From Flexivirga oryzae (GTDB taxonomy: Bacteria > Actinomycetota > Actinomycetes > Actinomycetales > Dermatophilaceae): a stretch of DNA of 64,000 bases. The notes under the pieces were generated by a model. That model was not told the DNA's origin, did no database searches, and worked only from the letters and a program-made list of their open reading frames with translations. Of the stretch, positions 16,674 through 24,022 are shown one piece after another (the stretch's first letter is position 1; every line of letters begins with the position of its first letter). A program made the translations under genes and the position numbers. Location of the stretch: NCBI RefSeq assembly GCF_014190805.1, contig NZ_JACHVQ010000001.1:1922001-1986000 (forward strand). Reading direction: 5' to 3'.

Positions 16674-17573
16674 CTACTTGATATTGCCCCGGATGCGCGT
16701 CGCGGCGATGTCGATGAGGGCGTTGAACCTATCGCGCACCTGTGCCGTGGTCAGGTTGGTCGGTCCGAGGAAGTTGGCACTGCTGGTCCACGTGTCGATG
16801 TCCGGCTCCAGTCGGCTTGCAGCCACAAGTTGCCACCAGGACAGGTCATCAACCGGCCAGCCTGTGGATGATCGATATCCCCGCAGCAGCTCCTCAGCGG
16901 CCGGCGGACCGAAGGACAGCGCTGTGCTGACGTAGGCATATCCCAGGTCGATTCCGGGGTTGCCGCAACCAGCTTCGGTCCAATCAACGACCCCGGTGAT
17001 CCGGTCACCATCGACGAGCACGTTACTGACGCTGAAGTCGTTGTGCACCAGTACCCGACGCCGTGTCTCCAGCTCGATTGGAACTGATTGCATCACCAGC
17101 TTCAGCAGCGCTGATGGTGCACCGTGTCGTGGTGGTCGCCCGGCCCGGAGACTGCGCACGGTGGCCGTTGTCTCGTCAGCGAGTCCTCCGATCGGGGCAA
17201 CAGAATGAATTCTGGCTAACACGCGGCCAAGCTCGGCGGCGACCTCAAGGGCGCTCCCGCTATGCCGGTGGCCGGGACACAGACTCGTCAATACGGCTGG
17301 GGCGAGGTCCTCGCGATCAGCAGTCGCACCGAGAAGGGTCGGTACAGGAACCTCGGTGCCGGCGAGCGCAGCGAGGACCAAGGCTTCACCAATGGCCGCG
17401 CGACGAGCTCGCCGAGGCGACCAGGTGAGGCTCGGGTACTGCCGTAGTACTGCCCGCCGCCGAGATGCCGTCGTCACAACACTCAACGCGGTCGACATGC
17501 CGCCGGTGAGAGGTACTTCCTCGACAACGGCCGATTGAAGAACCTCCTCGGCCCACGGCCGGATCGACGACAT
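16674..17573 (-). CDS. aminoglycoside phosphotransferase-family kinase
   Basis: 299-residue APH/choline-kinase fold phosphotransferase. The catalytic loop is LVHNDFSVSNVLVDGD (His-x-Asp with the downstream Asn), and the metal-binding Asp follows in GVVDWTEAGCGNPGIDLGYA. The N-lobe is weakly conserved, with a glycine loop TGGMSTAL. The substrate may be a sugar, an amino alcohol or an antibiotic; there is no reason to call it a resistance gene. ATG at 17573 gives the family's usual N-terminus. It converges with the methyltransferase gene across 154 bases in which I see nothing. Confidence 0.82.
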   Translation of the reverse strand: MSSIRPWAEEVLQSAVVEEVPLTGGMSTALSVVTTASRRRAVLRQYPSLTWSPRRARRAAIGEALVLAALAGTEVPVPTLLGATADREDLAPAVLTSLCPGHRHSGSALEVAAELGRVLARIHSVAPIGGLADETTATVRSLRAGRPPRHGAPSALLKLVMQSVPIELETRRRVLVHNDFSVSNVLVDGDRITGVVDWTEAGCGNPGIDLGYAYVSTALSFGPPAAEELLRGYRSSTGWPVDDLSWWQLVAASRLEPDIDTWTSSANFLGPTNLTTAQVRDRFNALIDIAATRIRGNIK

Positions 17574-17670
17574 CACTCGCGTACCGTGCCATACCCGATC
17601 GGCCGGATGCAGCCGGATTGATTCCGAGGCCTTCTGACGTGGTTGAGCCACCGTCCGCACGCCCATCGGC

Positions 17671-18090
17671 CTACGGGGCTGTCTGGAGATCCACGCTGAA
17701 CACGAGGGCATCGCCGCCGCTCTTGACGATCTGGCGGTCCAGCCGGAGGCCGATCTTTTCGGCAACTCGCTGAGATGAACGATTGCCTGGTCGGATGATT
17801 GCGACCAGGTGAGGTATGCCGGCTCCTGGCCGCATCTCGCACTGCGGCGGCCGCTTCGGTGGCGAGCCCACGTCCCTGCCAGGCCGTGCCCACGTGGTAG
17901 CCGACCTCAACCAGGCTCTCGCCTCGACGTCTTGGACCGTCAGACCGCAGTCCCCGACGAACGTGCCGTCGACGGCGAGCTCGACGATCCACAGCCCGAA
18001 GCCGTGCTCGGCGTAGTTTCGCTCATTCCAGGCAATCCATTTCGCGGCTTCGTCACGGGACATTGGAGCGGGGTATGCACTGTTGGGCGA
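17671..18090 (-). pseudogene. frameshifted and 5'-truncated GNAT acetyltransferase
   Basis: Remains of a RimJ/RimL-type GNAT gene. One frame gives HGFGLWIVELAVDGTFVGDC, the next frame gives SLVEVGYHVGTAWQGRGLAT (the acetyl-CoA loop), and the first frame resumes with GIPHLVAIIRPGNRSSQRVA. Restoring the family sequence needs one base added near 17912 and one removed near 17832, a compensating -1/+1 pair. About 40 N-terminal residues are also missing: the reading frame is closed by a stop just upstream of SAYPAPMSRDEA. Two sequencing errors could explain the frameshifts but not the missing N-terminus. Confidence 0.75.
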
Positions 18091-18217
18091 TCAAGCTCGT
18101 CCCGATAGCCGATCGCCTTACGGATCACCGGCACGACCTTAAGCGCGACGGAGACACCGCCACTCATCGCTGCGATTCCCGGTTCTGGCGCTTCATGACT
18201 GAGAGGTGCGGGATAGC

Positions 18218-18223
18218 TACGAT
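18218..18223 (+). promoter_or_regulatory. -10 hexamer TACGAT, leaderless geometry
   Basis: TACGAT, six bases, then the GTG at 18230. This is the reason for choosing that start for the following gene. Confidence 0.45.
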
Positions 18224-18229
18224 TTGTCT

Positions 18230-18799
18230 GTGACTGACACGGAATCAGTGCTCGGGGACCTGTTAGATGCAGGTCGGCGGCGGCGTGATCCGTGGACGTC
18301 GATGCGTGTTCTGCGCGAGGGCGTCGCTCGCCTCGACTACGACGACCCCGACCACACCTACCAAGTTACGGTCCCAACAGTGCCGCGTCGGCGCCTCGAG
18401 GTTCCCAACGACACCATCGCTGAGGTCGGCGGCATCGGAATCCGTCTCACATCGGTTGAGATCAGCAGCGACGTGACCGTGGTGATCGACGCTCAGGACG
18501 GGTCCAGATACCAAGAGGTCCTGGAGGCGTTCCAGGCGACGTATCGACGCTGGGAGAGCACGACCGACAGGCCGATGTCTCGGCCACCTGCCTGGCCGGC
18601 GGACGAGTTCTTCGGTTGCATTCGCTTGCGCGACGATGTCGGCACAGATTACGCACTGCGCGCCGGCCGGGCCGGCGGATCTGGCACGGAGTTCGAATGC
18701 ACCTACAACTTCGATCCCGTTCCGCCGGTAGACGCGCACAGTCTTCGAGTCGACGTCGTCGACCACGACGTCGTTGGGACCGTCATCCTGAACCTCTAA
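18230..18799 (+). CDS. hypothetical protein, unknown function
   Basis: About 189 residues, soluble, acidic, without a motif I recognise. The middle part alternates short strands (TSVEISSDVTVVIDA) with a helix (YQEVLEAFQATYRRWES), and the C-terminus is strand-rich (SLRVDVVDHDVVGTVILNL). It looks like a single alpha/beta domain, perhaps an immunity- or effector-type small protein, but no evidence decides this. GTG at 18230 is chosen from the promoter geometry; GTG at 18206 or ATG at 18302 are alternatives. It sits between two decayed genes. Confidence 0.55.
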   Translation: MTDTESVLGDLLDAGRRRRDPWTSMRVLREGVARLDYDDPDHTYQVTVPTVPRRRLEVPNDTIAEVGGIGIRLTSVEISSDVTVVIDAQDGSRYQEVLEAFQATYRRWESTTDRPMSRPPAWPADEFFGCIRLRDDVGTDYALRAGRAGGSGTEFECTYNFDPVPPVDAHSLRVDVVDHDVVGTVILNL

Positions 18800-19053
18800 C
18801 GTCTATCGCGCACTCGATCGGCAGCGCGTTGAGGCGCAGACCCAGATCGGTAATACCGCCTCATAGCCACGATCTCGCCCAGCGTCGGTGTCCCGCACGA
18901 CACATCCTTGCGGGACGCGGACACTTGATAGGCGTCCCCACCCCGCGGCGACACACAATCGCCGGAGGTGTTCTGGGCACGGAACGTCTACCGGGACGAA
19001 CGTCAGTGGTGGCACCTGGTGTCTGCCGTGTGGTCCGCGAAACAGTGAAGCTC
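18800..19053. other. 254-base stretch without a supported gene
   Basis: Open frames here have no recognisable protein pattern and run antisense to or out of neighbouring genes. No promoter, repeat or RNA structure stood out. Confidence 0.5.
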
Positions 19054-19680
19054 CTACGTCGACTCGGAGTACGGGTGCGGTTGCGATTTCTTCAGCCGGG
19101 TCGTTGCTTCGGCCAGGCCGCTGTCGATGAGTTGGTCCTGCTGGGTGTCGAGGCCGAACAACACCTCGTGCCACGGGCTGAGCATGTGCCAGTCACGCGC
19201 ACGAGCAAGCAGTTCGGGAGCAGGACGATAGGTTTCCAGCACGCCGCGGGCGAACATTGGACCGGCGGTGAGGGTGGTTGCGGACAGGTCGATCGCGGGA
19301 TCGCCGATGCAGCTGTCGCCCCAGTCGATGATCCCGCTGACCTTCTCGCCGATCACGCGGATGTGGTCGAGTCCCAGGTCGGCGTGGACCACGCAGGTGT
19401 ACCAACGGTTCTTCGGCGACGACGACCGGGATCGGGACCGGCAGCGGGAGCTGCGGTGCCAGCCACGGGAGGAACTGCGTCTCGCGACGCGCCTGTGGCT
19501 CGACTGCTGCGTTCCGGGGGCTCCGCTCCACCCAGCATCCGTCGACCAGCCTGGCCGTCATGTCCCAGCCGTCGTCGAAGTCGTCATCCACGTCCGGTAG
19601 CTCATCAGTGCGAGACACGGGGTCGCAACGCAGTTTCTCGCTCAGGCCGATCGCCAACCGCGACAGGACTCGGTCCTGCC
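19054..19680 (-). pseudogene. frameshifted aminoglycoside phosphotransferase-family gene
   Basis: APH-fold kinase broken by one base. The N-terminal frame carries SRLAIGLSEKL, WVERSPRNAAVEPQ and PVPIPVVVAEEP. The catalytic loop and metal site then continue in the next frame as CVVHADLGLDH and SGIIDWGDSCIGDPAIDL. Removing one base of the AA pair at 19404-19405 (TT in the coding sense) gives a continuous EEPWYTCVVHADLG. The C-terminal half is otherwise intact, so this is a recent break or a sequencing error. The start is unclear; it must lie before about 19690, where the MBL gene begins on the other strand. Confidence 0.75.
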
Positions 19681-19681
19681 G

Positions 19682-19687
19682 TAGCCT
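19682..19687 (+). promoter_or_regulatory. -10 hexamer TAGCCT, leaderless geometry
   Basis: TAGCCT, six bases, then the ATG at 19694 of the MBL gene. No ribosome binding site is present. Confidence 0.45.
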
Positions 19688-19693
19688 GCAAAC

Positions 19694-20299
19694 ATGGCGC
19701 GTATTCGGTGGACGCATTCATGTGTAACCGTCGACGACGGCTCGGGGGTCCTGGTGGTCGATCCGGGCATCTGGAGCGAGCCTGAGGCGCTGCTTCGTGC
19801 GGATGCTGTGCTGCTGACCCACGAACACAGCGATCACGCCGACCTGCTACGCATCGTCGGATCCGAACTTCCGGTGTGGGCGCCGTCCGGCGCGGACCTG
19901 CGCGGCATGCCCTTCCATCCCGTCGAACCGGGTGCCGAGGTCAGTGTCGCGGGGTTCACGGTGCGTGGCGTCGGCGGTCGGCACGCGCGGGTCCTACCCG
20001 AGCAGGACCCCTGCCCCAACCTCGGCTACGTCATCGACACCTCTGAGGGTGCCCTCTACCACCCCGGCGACGCGCTGGTCGTGCCCGAGGAAACGATCGA
20101 GACCCTGTTGGTGCCGCTCCAAGCGTCGTGGCTGAAGACGGCGGATGCTGTCGACTTCGCGCGCGCGATCGATCCCGAGCGTGCGTTCGGCATACACGAC
20201 GGGCAGGTCAACCGGCGCGCGATCGCGAGTGTCGGGCGGTGGTTGGCCGAGTTCGGCTGCACGGCATACCGCTCGGTCGAGCCTGGAAGTCAGGTCTGA
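19694..20299 (+). CDS. MBL-fold metallo-hydrolase (UlaG-like)
   Basis: 201-residue metallo-beta-lactamase-fold hydrolase of the short group that includes UlaG-like lactonases. The zinc motif HEHSDHAD is at about residues 43-50. Further ligands are likely in GGRHA, LYHPGD and FGIHDG. The N-terminus MARIRWTHSCVTVDDG is the family's first strand pair. Substrate unknown; these proteins hydrolyse phosphoesters or lactones. It stands alone with its own leaderless-type promoter. Confidence 0.88.
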   Translation: MARIRWTHSCVTVDDGSGVLVVDPGIWSEPEALLRADAVLLTHEHSDHADLLRIVGSELPVWAPSGADLRGMPFHPVEPGAEVSVAGFTVRGVGGRHARVLPEQDPCPNLGYVIDTSEGALYHPGDALVVPEETIETLLVPLQASWLKTADAVDFARAIDPERAFGIHDGQVNRRAIASVGRWLAEFGCTAYRSVEPGSQV

Positions 20300-20418
20300 G
20301 TCCCGGGTCGACGCGCCCGCCGCCATAGCCGATCCGCTTGTGGAACGTGTGCCGAGCAGGCATCGGTCGGCGGCGGGTCCGGACGCTGTTGAAAGTGCCA
20401 CGATCTCGCCGGAGGCGG

Positions 20419-20901
20419 ATGGCTAAGCTCGTGTATGTGGTCCGCGCTCCGATCCAGGTCGTCGTGATTCCATTTCGCCGTCTCAGCGCGGGCTCGCACG
20501 AATTCGCGCTGTTCCAGCGGTCCGACAACAGCAAATGGCAACCCGTCGCCGGTGGCGCGGAGGATGACGAGTCGCCCGCTCAAGCTGCTCGACGTGAAGC
20601 TCATGAAGAGGCAGGAACGCCGATTGATGCGCCACTGCTGCCGTTGCAGACGATGGATACCGTTCCGGTCCATCTGTTCCGCGATCGGCAATACTGGCCC
20701 GCCGATCTGTACGTGGTGCCGCAGCACGTGTTCGCCATCGACGCGACCGAGCTGCGCCTGGCTATCTCGGCAGAGCACCTACGACTGGCATGGCGCCCCT
20801 ACGCCGAGGCTCGCCGGCTGCTGGCCTACCAGAGCAACGAAACGGCACTCTGGGAACTCAACGAAAGACTGACCAACGACGACCTACCGTCGTCATGCTG
20901 A
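20419..20901 (+). CDS. Nudix hydrolase
   Basis: 160-residue Nudix pyrophosphohydrolase. The Nudix box is complete: a Gly, five residues, Glu, seven residues, then REAHEEAG, in the stretch around residues 49-71. The upstream part has the strand pair IQVVVIPFRR and FALFQRSDNSKWQPVAGG. The substrate, probably a nucleotide derivative, is unknown. GGAGGC lies immediately upstream of the ATG at 20419. It follows the MBL gene by 119 bases on the same strand. Confidence 0.88.
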   Translation: MAKLVYVVRAPIQVVVIPFRRLSAGSHEFALFQRSDNSKWQPVAGGAEDDESPAQAARREAHEEAGTPIDAPLLPLQTMDTVPVHLFRDRQYWPADLYVVPQHVFAIDATELRLAISAEHLRLAWRPYAEARRLLAYQSNETALWELNERLTNDDLPSSC

Positions 20902-21029
20902 ACTGCGAGACATGTGTGCTGCACGACAGAGGATCGTGGTTCGGCAGGCTCCCGCGCGCCGTCGTCATACGGACTGGCCACACGGTTGATCGGTTGTGTG
21001 GTTCGGTGTTCGGAGCTGATCAGGCGTGG

Positions 21030-21461
21030 TCAGTGGGTGGTCGTCGGTTCTGTGTCCCATGGATCGAGGCACGGCACGTCGAGCGGCTCGAAGTGCTTGA
21101 TGTTCCGCGTCGCGACAGTCATCTCTGCGGATTGCGCGACGGCAGCGATGAGGGCGTCATTGAGTGGCGCATGTTCGGGAACTCGGTACGCCGCGAGGAT
21201 CCGCGCGGCTGCCAGGTCGAACGGCAAGACACGGTCGGCGAACGCGGGTAGCACATGGTCGTCGAACCAGCGGCGTACGACGATGCCCTGGTGGGTGTCG
21301 GATCGCTCCTTGGCGATGACTCCCCGCTCGATCTCGGCGACGGTGGTCGCCGAGACGTACTGGTCGGCCAGTGGCACGGACGCAGCCCAAGCCTCGACGG
21401 AACGGTTGCGCCCTCTGACGCGCAGAGCGGACACCACGTTGGCGTCCAGCAGATATCTCAC
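21030..21461 (-). CDS. PIN-domain toxin, VapC-like (pair 2)
   Basis: 143-residue PIN ribonuclease toxin. The acidic metal ligands are Asp7 (YLLDANVVSALR), Glu in TTVAEIERG, and Asp in PLNDALIAAVAQ, followed by VATRNIKHFEPL, a usual VapC/FitB ending. It overlaps its antitoxin by four bases (ATGA), so the two are made together and the toxin second. Substrate RNA unknown. All catalytic residues are present. Confidence 0.9.
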   Translation of the reverse strand: MRYLLDANVVSALRVRGRNRSVEAWAASVPLADQYVSATTVAEIERGVIAKERSDTHQGIVVRRWFDDHVLPAFADRVLPFDLAAARILAAYRVPEHAPLNDALIAAVAQSAEMTVATRNIKHFEPLDVPCLDPWDTEPTTTH

Positions 21462-21688
21462 AGCTCCGCGGTGCGGGCGGCCGTGCCCAGTCGCTCGGGT
21501 TCGAACTCGATATCGGCACCCTCGTCCATGCTCAGGAGATCGATGATCGTCACGGGGTCACGCTCGAGCGCTTCGGTCAGTATGTCGCGAGCCTCTGCCT
21601 CGACCGACCGGTGGCGCTGCTCGGCGCGTGCGCGCAACGCGGCCTTGGTTCCCACGGGAAGGTTGCGAATCAAGATCTGCTCCACCAT
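21458..21688 (-). CDS. FitA-like ribbon-helix-helix antitoxin (pair 2)
   Basis: 76-residue antitoxin. The ribbon-helix-helix part is at the N-terminus (QILIRNLPVGTKAALRARA) with the typical SVEAEARDILTEAL second helix. The acidic C-terminal tail would neutralise the PIN toxin. GAAGGTGG stands before the ATG at 21688. A GATATC-based inverted repeat lies 10 bases further upstream and is the likely autoregulatory site. Confidence 0.88.
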   Translation of the reverse strand: MVEQILIRNLPVGTKAALRARAEQRHRSVEAEARDILTEALERDPVTIIDLLSMDEGADIEFEPERLGTAARTAEL

Positions 21689-21698
21689 AACCACCTTC

Positions 21699-21718
21699 GA
21701 TATCGTGATGATGATATC
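21699..21718. promoter_or_regulatory. GATATC-N8-GATATC inverted repeat before antitoxin 2
   Basis: Two GATATC hexamers separated by eight bases, directly upstream of the pair 2 antitoxin. The spacing suits a ribbon-helix-helix dimer pair. Confidence 0.4.
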
Positions 21719-21824
21719 AGCTCGGGTGGATCTCTCAACCGAACCCATCGTGACATCAGCTGTGCCGAAGAACGATCCGATTGCGGCGCGTTGACCGTGG
21801 GGTCGTGTTGGTGGCGGGTGGCGC

Positions 21825-22235
21825 TCAGCTGATCCAGGGGTTGAGCAGGGCGACGCCGGTCGTTTCGAAGTCCGCGGTGTTGCGGGTCGCCAGTGTCGCC
21901 TGCCGTGATGCGCAGATCGCGGCGATCTGCGCATCGGCAGTGGCGATCGGTCGGCCCTCCCTTTCGCGGCCGGACACAACCCGACCGTACCGGCGTGCTG
22001 CCCGCGCATCGAAAGGCAGAATCACGTCGTCGAAGTCGGCAAACACCAGCGCGGCGGTTGCCGCCAAGCGATCCCTGCGTGCGCCCTCGGGCAGCCGCGC
22101 TATGCCGTAGTCGATCTCGGCGAGGGTGACCGCCGTAGTGTGCAGTCGCCCAGCCTTTTGAATCCACGCCGCAACGTTGTCGTTCGGGTCCGGCCACATC
22201 ATCTCCGAGACGATGCTGGTGTCGATGACGATCAC
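21825..22235 (-). CDS. PIN-domain toxin, FitB-like (pair 3)
   Basis: 136-residue PIN toxin with all acidic ligands: Asp5 (VIDTSIVSEMMWP), Glu in TLAEIDYGIARLPEG and Asp in IATADAQIAAIC, then LATRNTADFETTGV and the FitB-type ending LLNPW. It begins three bases after the antitoxin stop region and is cotranscribed with it. Closely similar in layout to pair 2 next to it, but the sequences differ clearly, so this is not a recent tandem duplication. Confidence 0.9.
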   Translation of the reverse strand: MIVIDTSIVSEMMWPDPNDNVAAWIQKAGRLHTTAVTLAEIDYGIARLPEGARRDRLAATAALVFADFDDVILPFDARAARRYGRVVSGREREGRPIATADAQIAAICASRQATLATRNTADFETTGVALLNPWIS

Positions 22236-22237
22236 GA

Positions 22238-22486
22238 CTACTCCGGCAGGTCCGCCGCACGCGGCGTGTCCCGCCGGGCGGGGATGTCCAACTCGACTCC
22301 ACCGAGCTTGGCGAAGCGCTCCCGGATCACCTGGCCCAGGTTGGGCTGGTCATCCTCGCTGTCGGCGAGGCTCTGTGTCAGGATCGCTCGCACCTCGGCC
22401 TCCATCGAACGTCCGTGGCGAGCGGCTTGAACCTTCAATCGGGCGGCCACCTCGTCGCTGAGGCCGCGCACGCTGATCGCTGCCAT
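22238..22486 (-). CDS. FitA-like ribbon-helix-helix antitoxin (pair 3)
   Basis: 82-residue antitoxin: ISVRGLSDEVAARLKVQA and RSMEAEVRAILTQSL are the ribbon-helix-helix part, and VELDIPARRDTPRAADLPE is the toxin-binding tail. ATG at 22486 has AAGGTGGG upstream; a GTG nine bases earlier is possible. It is divergent from the AbrB-type antitoxin of pair 4, so the two modules share a 127-base promoter region. Confidence 0.88.
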   Translation of the reverse strand: MAAISVRGLSDEVAARLKVQAARHGRSMEAEVRAILTQSLADSEDDQPNLGQVIRERFAKLGGVELDIPARRDTPRAADLPE

Positions 22487-22577
22487 GAGACCCACCTTCT
22501 GCTATCAATGCCAGCGGTCCGTGGTCGACGCGGTGCCGTAGAACAACTTGGCCAACACGGTCGCTCATCAGATCCCT

Positions 22578-22604
22578 GTGGCATGGACTGATCAACTGTG
22601 CCAC
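22578..22604. promoter_or_regulatory. GTGGCA-N15-TGCCAC inverted repeat with CACGAT -10
   Basis: Six-base arms GTGGCA (22578-22583) and TGCCAC (22599-22604), with TGATCA near the centre. CACGAT at 22602-22607 ends six bases before the AbrB-type antitoxin ATG, the same leaderless geometry as elsewhere. A candidate autoregulatory site. Confidence 0.4.
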
Positions 22605-22613
22605 GATTTACCC

Positions 22614-22859
22614 ATGAATGCCACGGTGACGCTAGGACAGCAAGGGCGCTTGGTGATCCCCGCCGAGGTTCGCACCGCTTTGGGGCTGTCGCCTGGGGAG
22701 CAGTTGCATCTGCGGATCGTCGGCCACAGCCTGGTCCTCGAGCGCCCCCAAGACGCTGTCGCAGAGCTTCGAGGGCTGGCCACTCGGGTGCCGAGGACAC
22801 GGTCACTTGTCGATGAGCTTCTCCAGGAACGCCGCCTCGCAGCTGCTGCCGGCGAATGA
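22614..22859 (+). CDS. AbrB/SpoVT-type antitoxin, VapB-like (pair 4)
   Basis: 81-residue swapped-hairpin AbrB DNA-binding protein: TVTLGQQGRLVIPAEVRTAL and GLSPGEQLHLRI are the standard core. The C-terminal helix (LVDELLQERRLAAAAG) would bind the toxin. ATG at 22614 follows a CACGAT hexamer by six bases. The stop overlaps the PIN gene start by four bases. It is a different antitoxin class from its neighbours. Confidence 0.9.
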   Translation: MNATVTLGQQGRLVIPAEVRTALGLSPGEQLHLRIVGHSLVLERPQDAVAELRGLATRVPRTRSLVDELLQERRLAAAAGE

Positions 22860-23236
22860 CGGTTCTGGACGCGTCGGCGGTGTTGGCGCTCATCCATGAC
22901 GAACCCGGTGCTCAGCTCGTGGCGCAGGCGCTACCGTCGGCGTCGTTGGGAGCGGCGAACTTTGCCGAGGTGATCGGCAAGCTGGTCGATGCCGGGGTCG
23001 ACGTCGGTGGTGTACGGGGACTGCTCGCCGCCGCGGGTGTGGTCATCGAACCGGTCACGGAAGCAGACGCGGAACTGGCGGGTGCGATGCGGTCGCTCGA
23101 CGGAGGAAAACTCCTGTCCCTGGGCGATCGCTGCTGCCTGGCACTGACTGCACGCAGTTCGCCTCCCGAGGTGCTGACCGCCCACCGTGCGTGGGCAGAG
23201 CTGGACCTGCCAGTGCGGGTGCGCCTGATCCGGTAG
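22856..23236 (+). CDS. PIN-domain toxin (pair 4)
   Basis: 126-residue PIN ribonuclease toxin. Ligands: Asp5 (VLDASAVLALIHDE), Glu in GAANFAEVIGKL and Asp in LSLGDRCCLALT. Coupled to the AbrB-type antitoxin by an ATGA overlap. Intact by all visible criteria. Confidence 0.9.
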   Translation: MTVLDASAVLALIHDEPGAQLVAQALPSASLGAANFAEVIGKLVDAGVDVGGVRGLLAAAGVVIEPVTEADAELAGAMRSLDGGKLLSLGDRCCLALTARSSPPEVLTAHRAWAELDLPVRVRLIR

Positions 23237-23266
23237 CCGATCGCCGTACGGGAGTCGCGGAGGCAT

Positions 23267-23650
23267 TCAGCGGCCGGGCGCGTTGTGATAGTCGAGTTCG
23301 AGTTGCACCGCTGTTGCGTGGAGCCGCTTGTCGCGCGTCCACAAGCGAGCATCATTGGACAGCCTCGTCGAGGCCAGCAGGTGCGCGTCGACGTATCCGA
23401 CACCGCGGCCGAACAGGCGCTCATGGTCGATGAGAGTCAGCACCTCGACGTCGGTGGCAACCGTGGCTTGCGGAAGGTTGTTGAGCAGCCGCACGACCTC
23501 GTTGCGGCCCGAGTGTGAGAGGTTGCCCAAGGCGAGCTCCCCCGTCACCCAGGGGTGACCCAGCACGTTCCCATCCTCAAGGAGGGCGACGAGCTGGGCA
23601 TCGCCACTGCGGAGATGGTCGATCCAGATCGACGTGTCGACGAGGATCAC
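23267..23650 (-). CDS. PIN-domain toxin, VapC-like (pair 5)
   Basis: 127-residue VapC. Ligands: Asp5 (ILVDTSIWIDHLR), Glu in WVTGELALGNL and Asp in GVGYVDAHLLAS, followed by LWTRDKRLHATA, the classic VapC ending. ATGA overlap with its antitoxin. It converges with pair 4 across 30 bases. Confidence 0.92.
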   Translation of the reverse strand: MILVDTSIWIDHLRSGDAQLVALLEDGNVLGHPWVTGELALGNLSHSGRNEVVRLLNNLPQATVATDVEVLTLIDHERLFGRGVGYVDAHLLASTRLSNDARLWTRDKRLHATAVQLELDYHNAPGR

Positions 23651-23844
23651 GCGGTGGATGACCGCCGCCGCGGGACGGGCTTCGCGCCGGGCTCGCTCGC
23701 GGCGAGCTGGGCGAGCCGCCGAGCACTCTCCCGCTCGATCAGGGCACGTAGAGCCTGACGAACCAGAGCCGTCTTCTCAGTCGTCCCCGTCAAGCGCTGC
23801 GCCTCCTTGAGGAGCTCGTCGTCCAAGGCGAGTGTTGTTCTCAT
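23647..23844 (-). CDS. VapB-type antitoxin (pair 5)
   Basis: 65-residue antitoxin beginning RTTLALDDELLKEAQRLTG, the common VapB ribbon-helix-helix start, then TALVRQALRALIERE and a basic tail. GGAGG precedes the ATG at 23844. A short inverted repeat, ACATC-GAAT-GATGT, lies about 25 bases upstream and may be its operator. It is the last gene of the toxin-antitoxin block before the LigK-like operon. Confidence 0.88.
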   Translation of the reverse strand: MRTTLALDDELLKEAQRLTGTTEKTALVRQALRALIERESARRLAQLAASEPGAKPVPRRRSSTA

Positions 23845-23968
23845 GGCCGCCTCCAGGCACGTATCAGAACATCGAATGATGTCATGTTACGTGCAATTGG
23901 CGTCGGGTCAGGGATCGCCGATCGGCAACGTGGTCGAGCCAGTTCCGGATGGCGATCTCGCCTCCAAG

Positions 23969-24016
23969 AATTGTCGTCTTATATTATTGACAATTTTGTG
24001 ACCATGTTTCTACGCT
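23969..24016 (+). promoter_or_regulatory. promoter with perfect TTGACA -35 and embedded GntR-type operator
   Basis: TTGACA at 23987-23992, an 18-base spacer, then TACGCT at 24011-24016 and six bases to the ATG at 24023. The dyad TTATTGACAA (23984-23993) covers the -35, and a wider inverted repeat AATTGTC-N13-GACAATT spans 23969-23995. Repressor binding here would block polymerase. Confidence 0.6.
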
Positions 24017-24022
24017 CGACTC

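Noticed and set aside
16674..17573. Antibiotic resistance gene
   Set aside because: The APH fold is shared by many metabolic kinases, and nothing ties this one to an antibiotic.
18803..19174. Antisense open frame of 123 codons
   Set aside because: Arg/Pro-rich composition with no family pattern, and it overlaps the frameshifted phosphotransferase; a GC-rich shadow.
21030..23844. Defence island with restriction or abortive-infection genes
   Set aside because: Only PIN toxin-antitoxin pairs are present; no restriction, helicase, reverse transcriptase or retron-like genes were seen.
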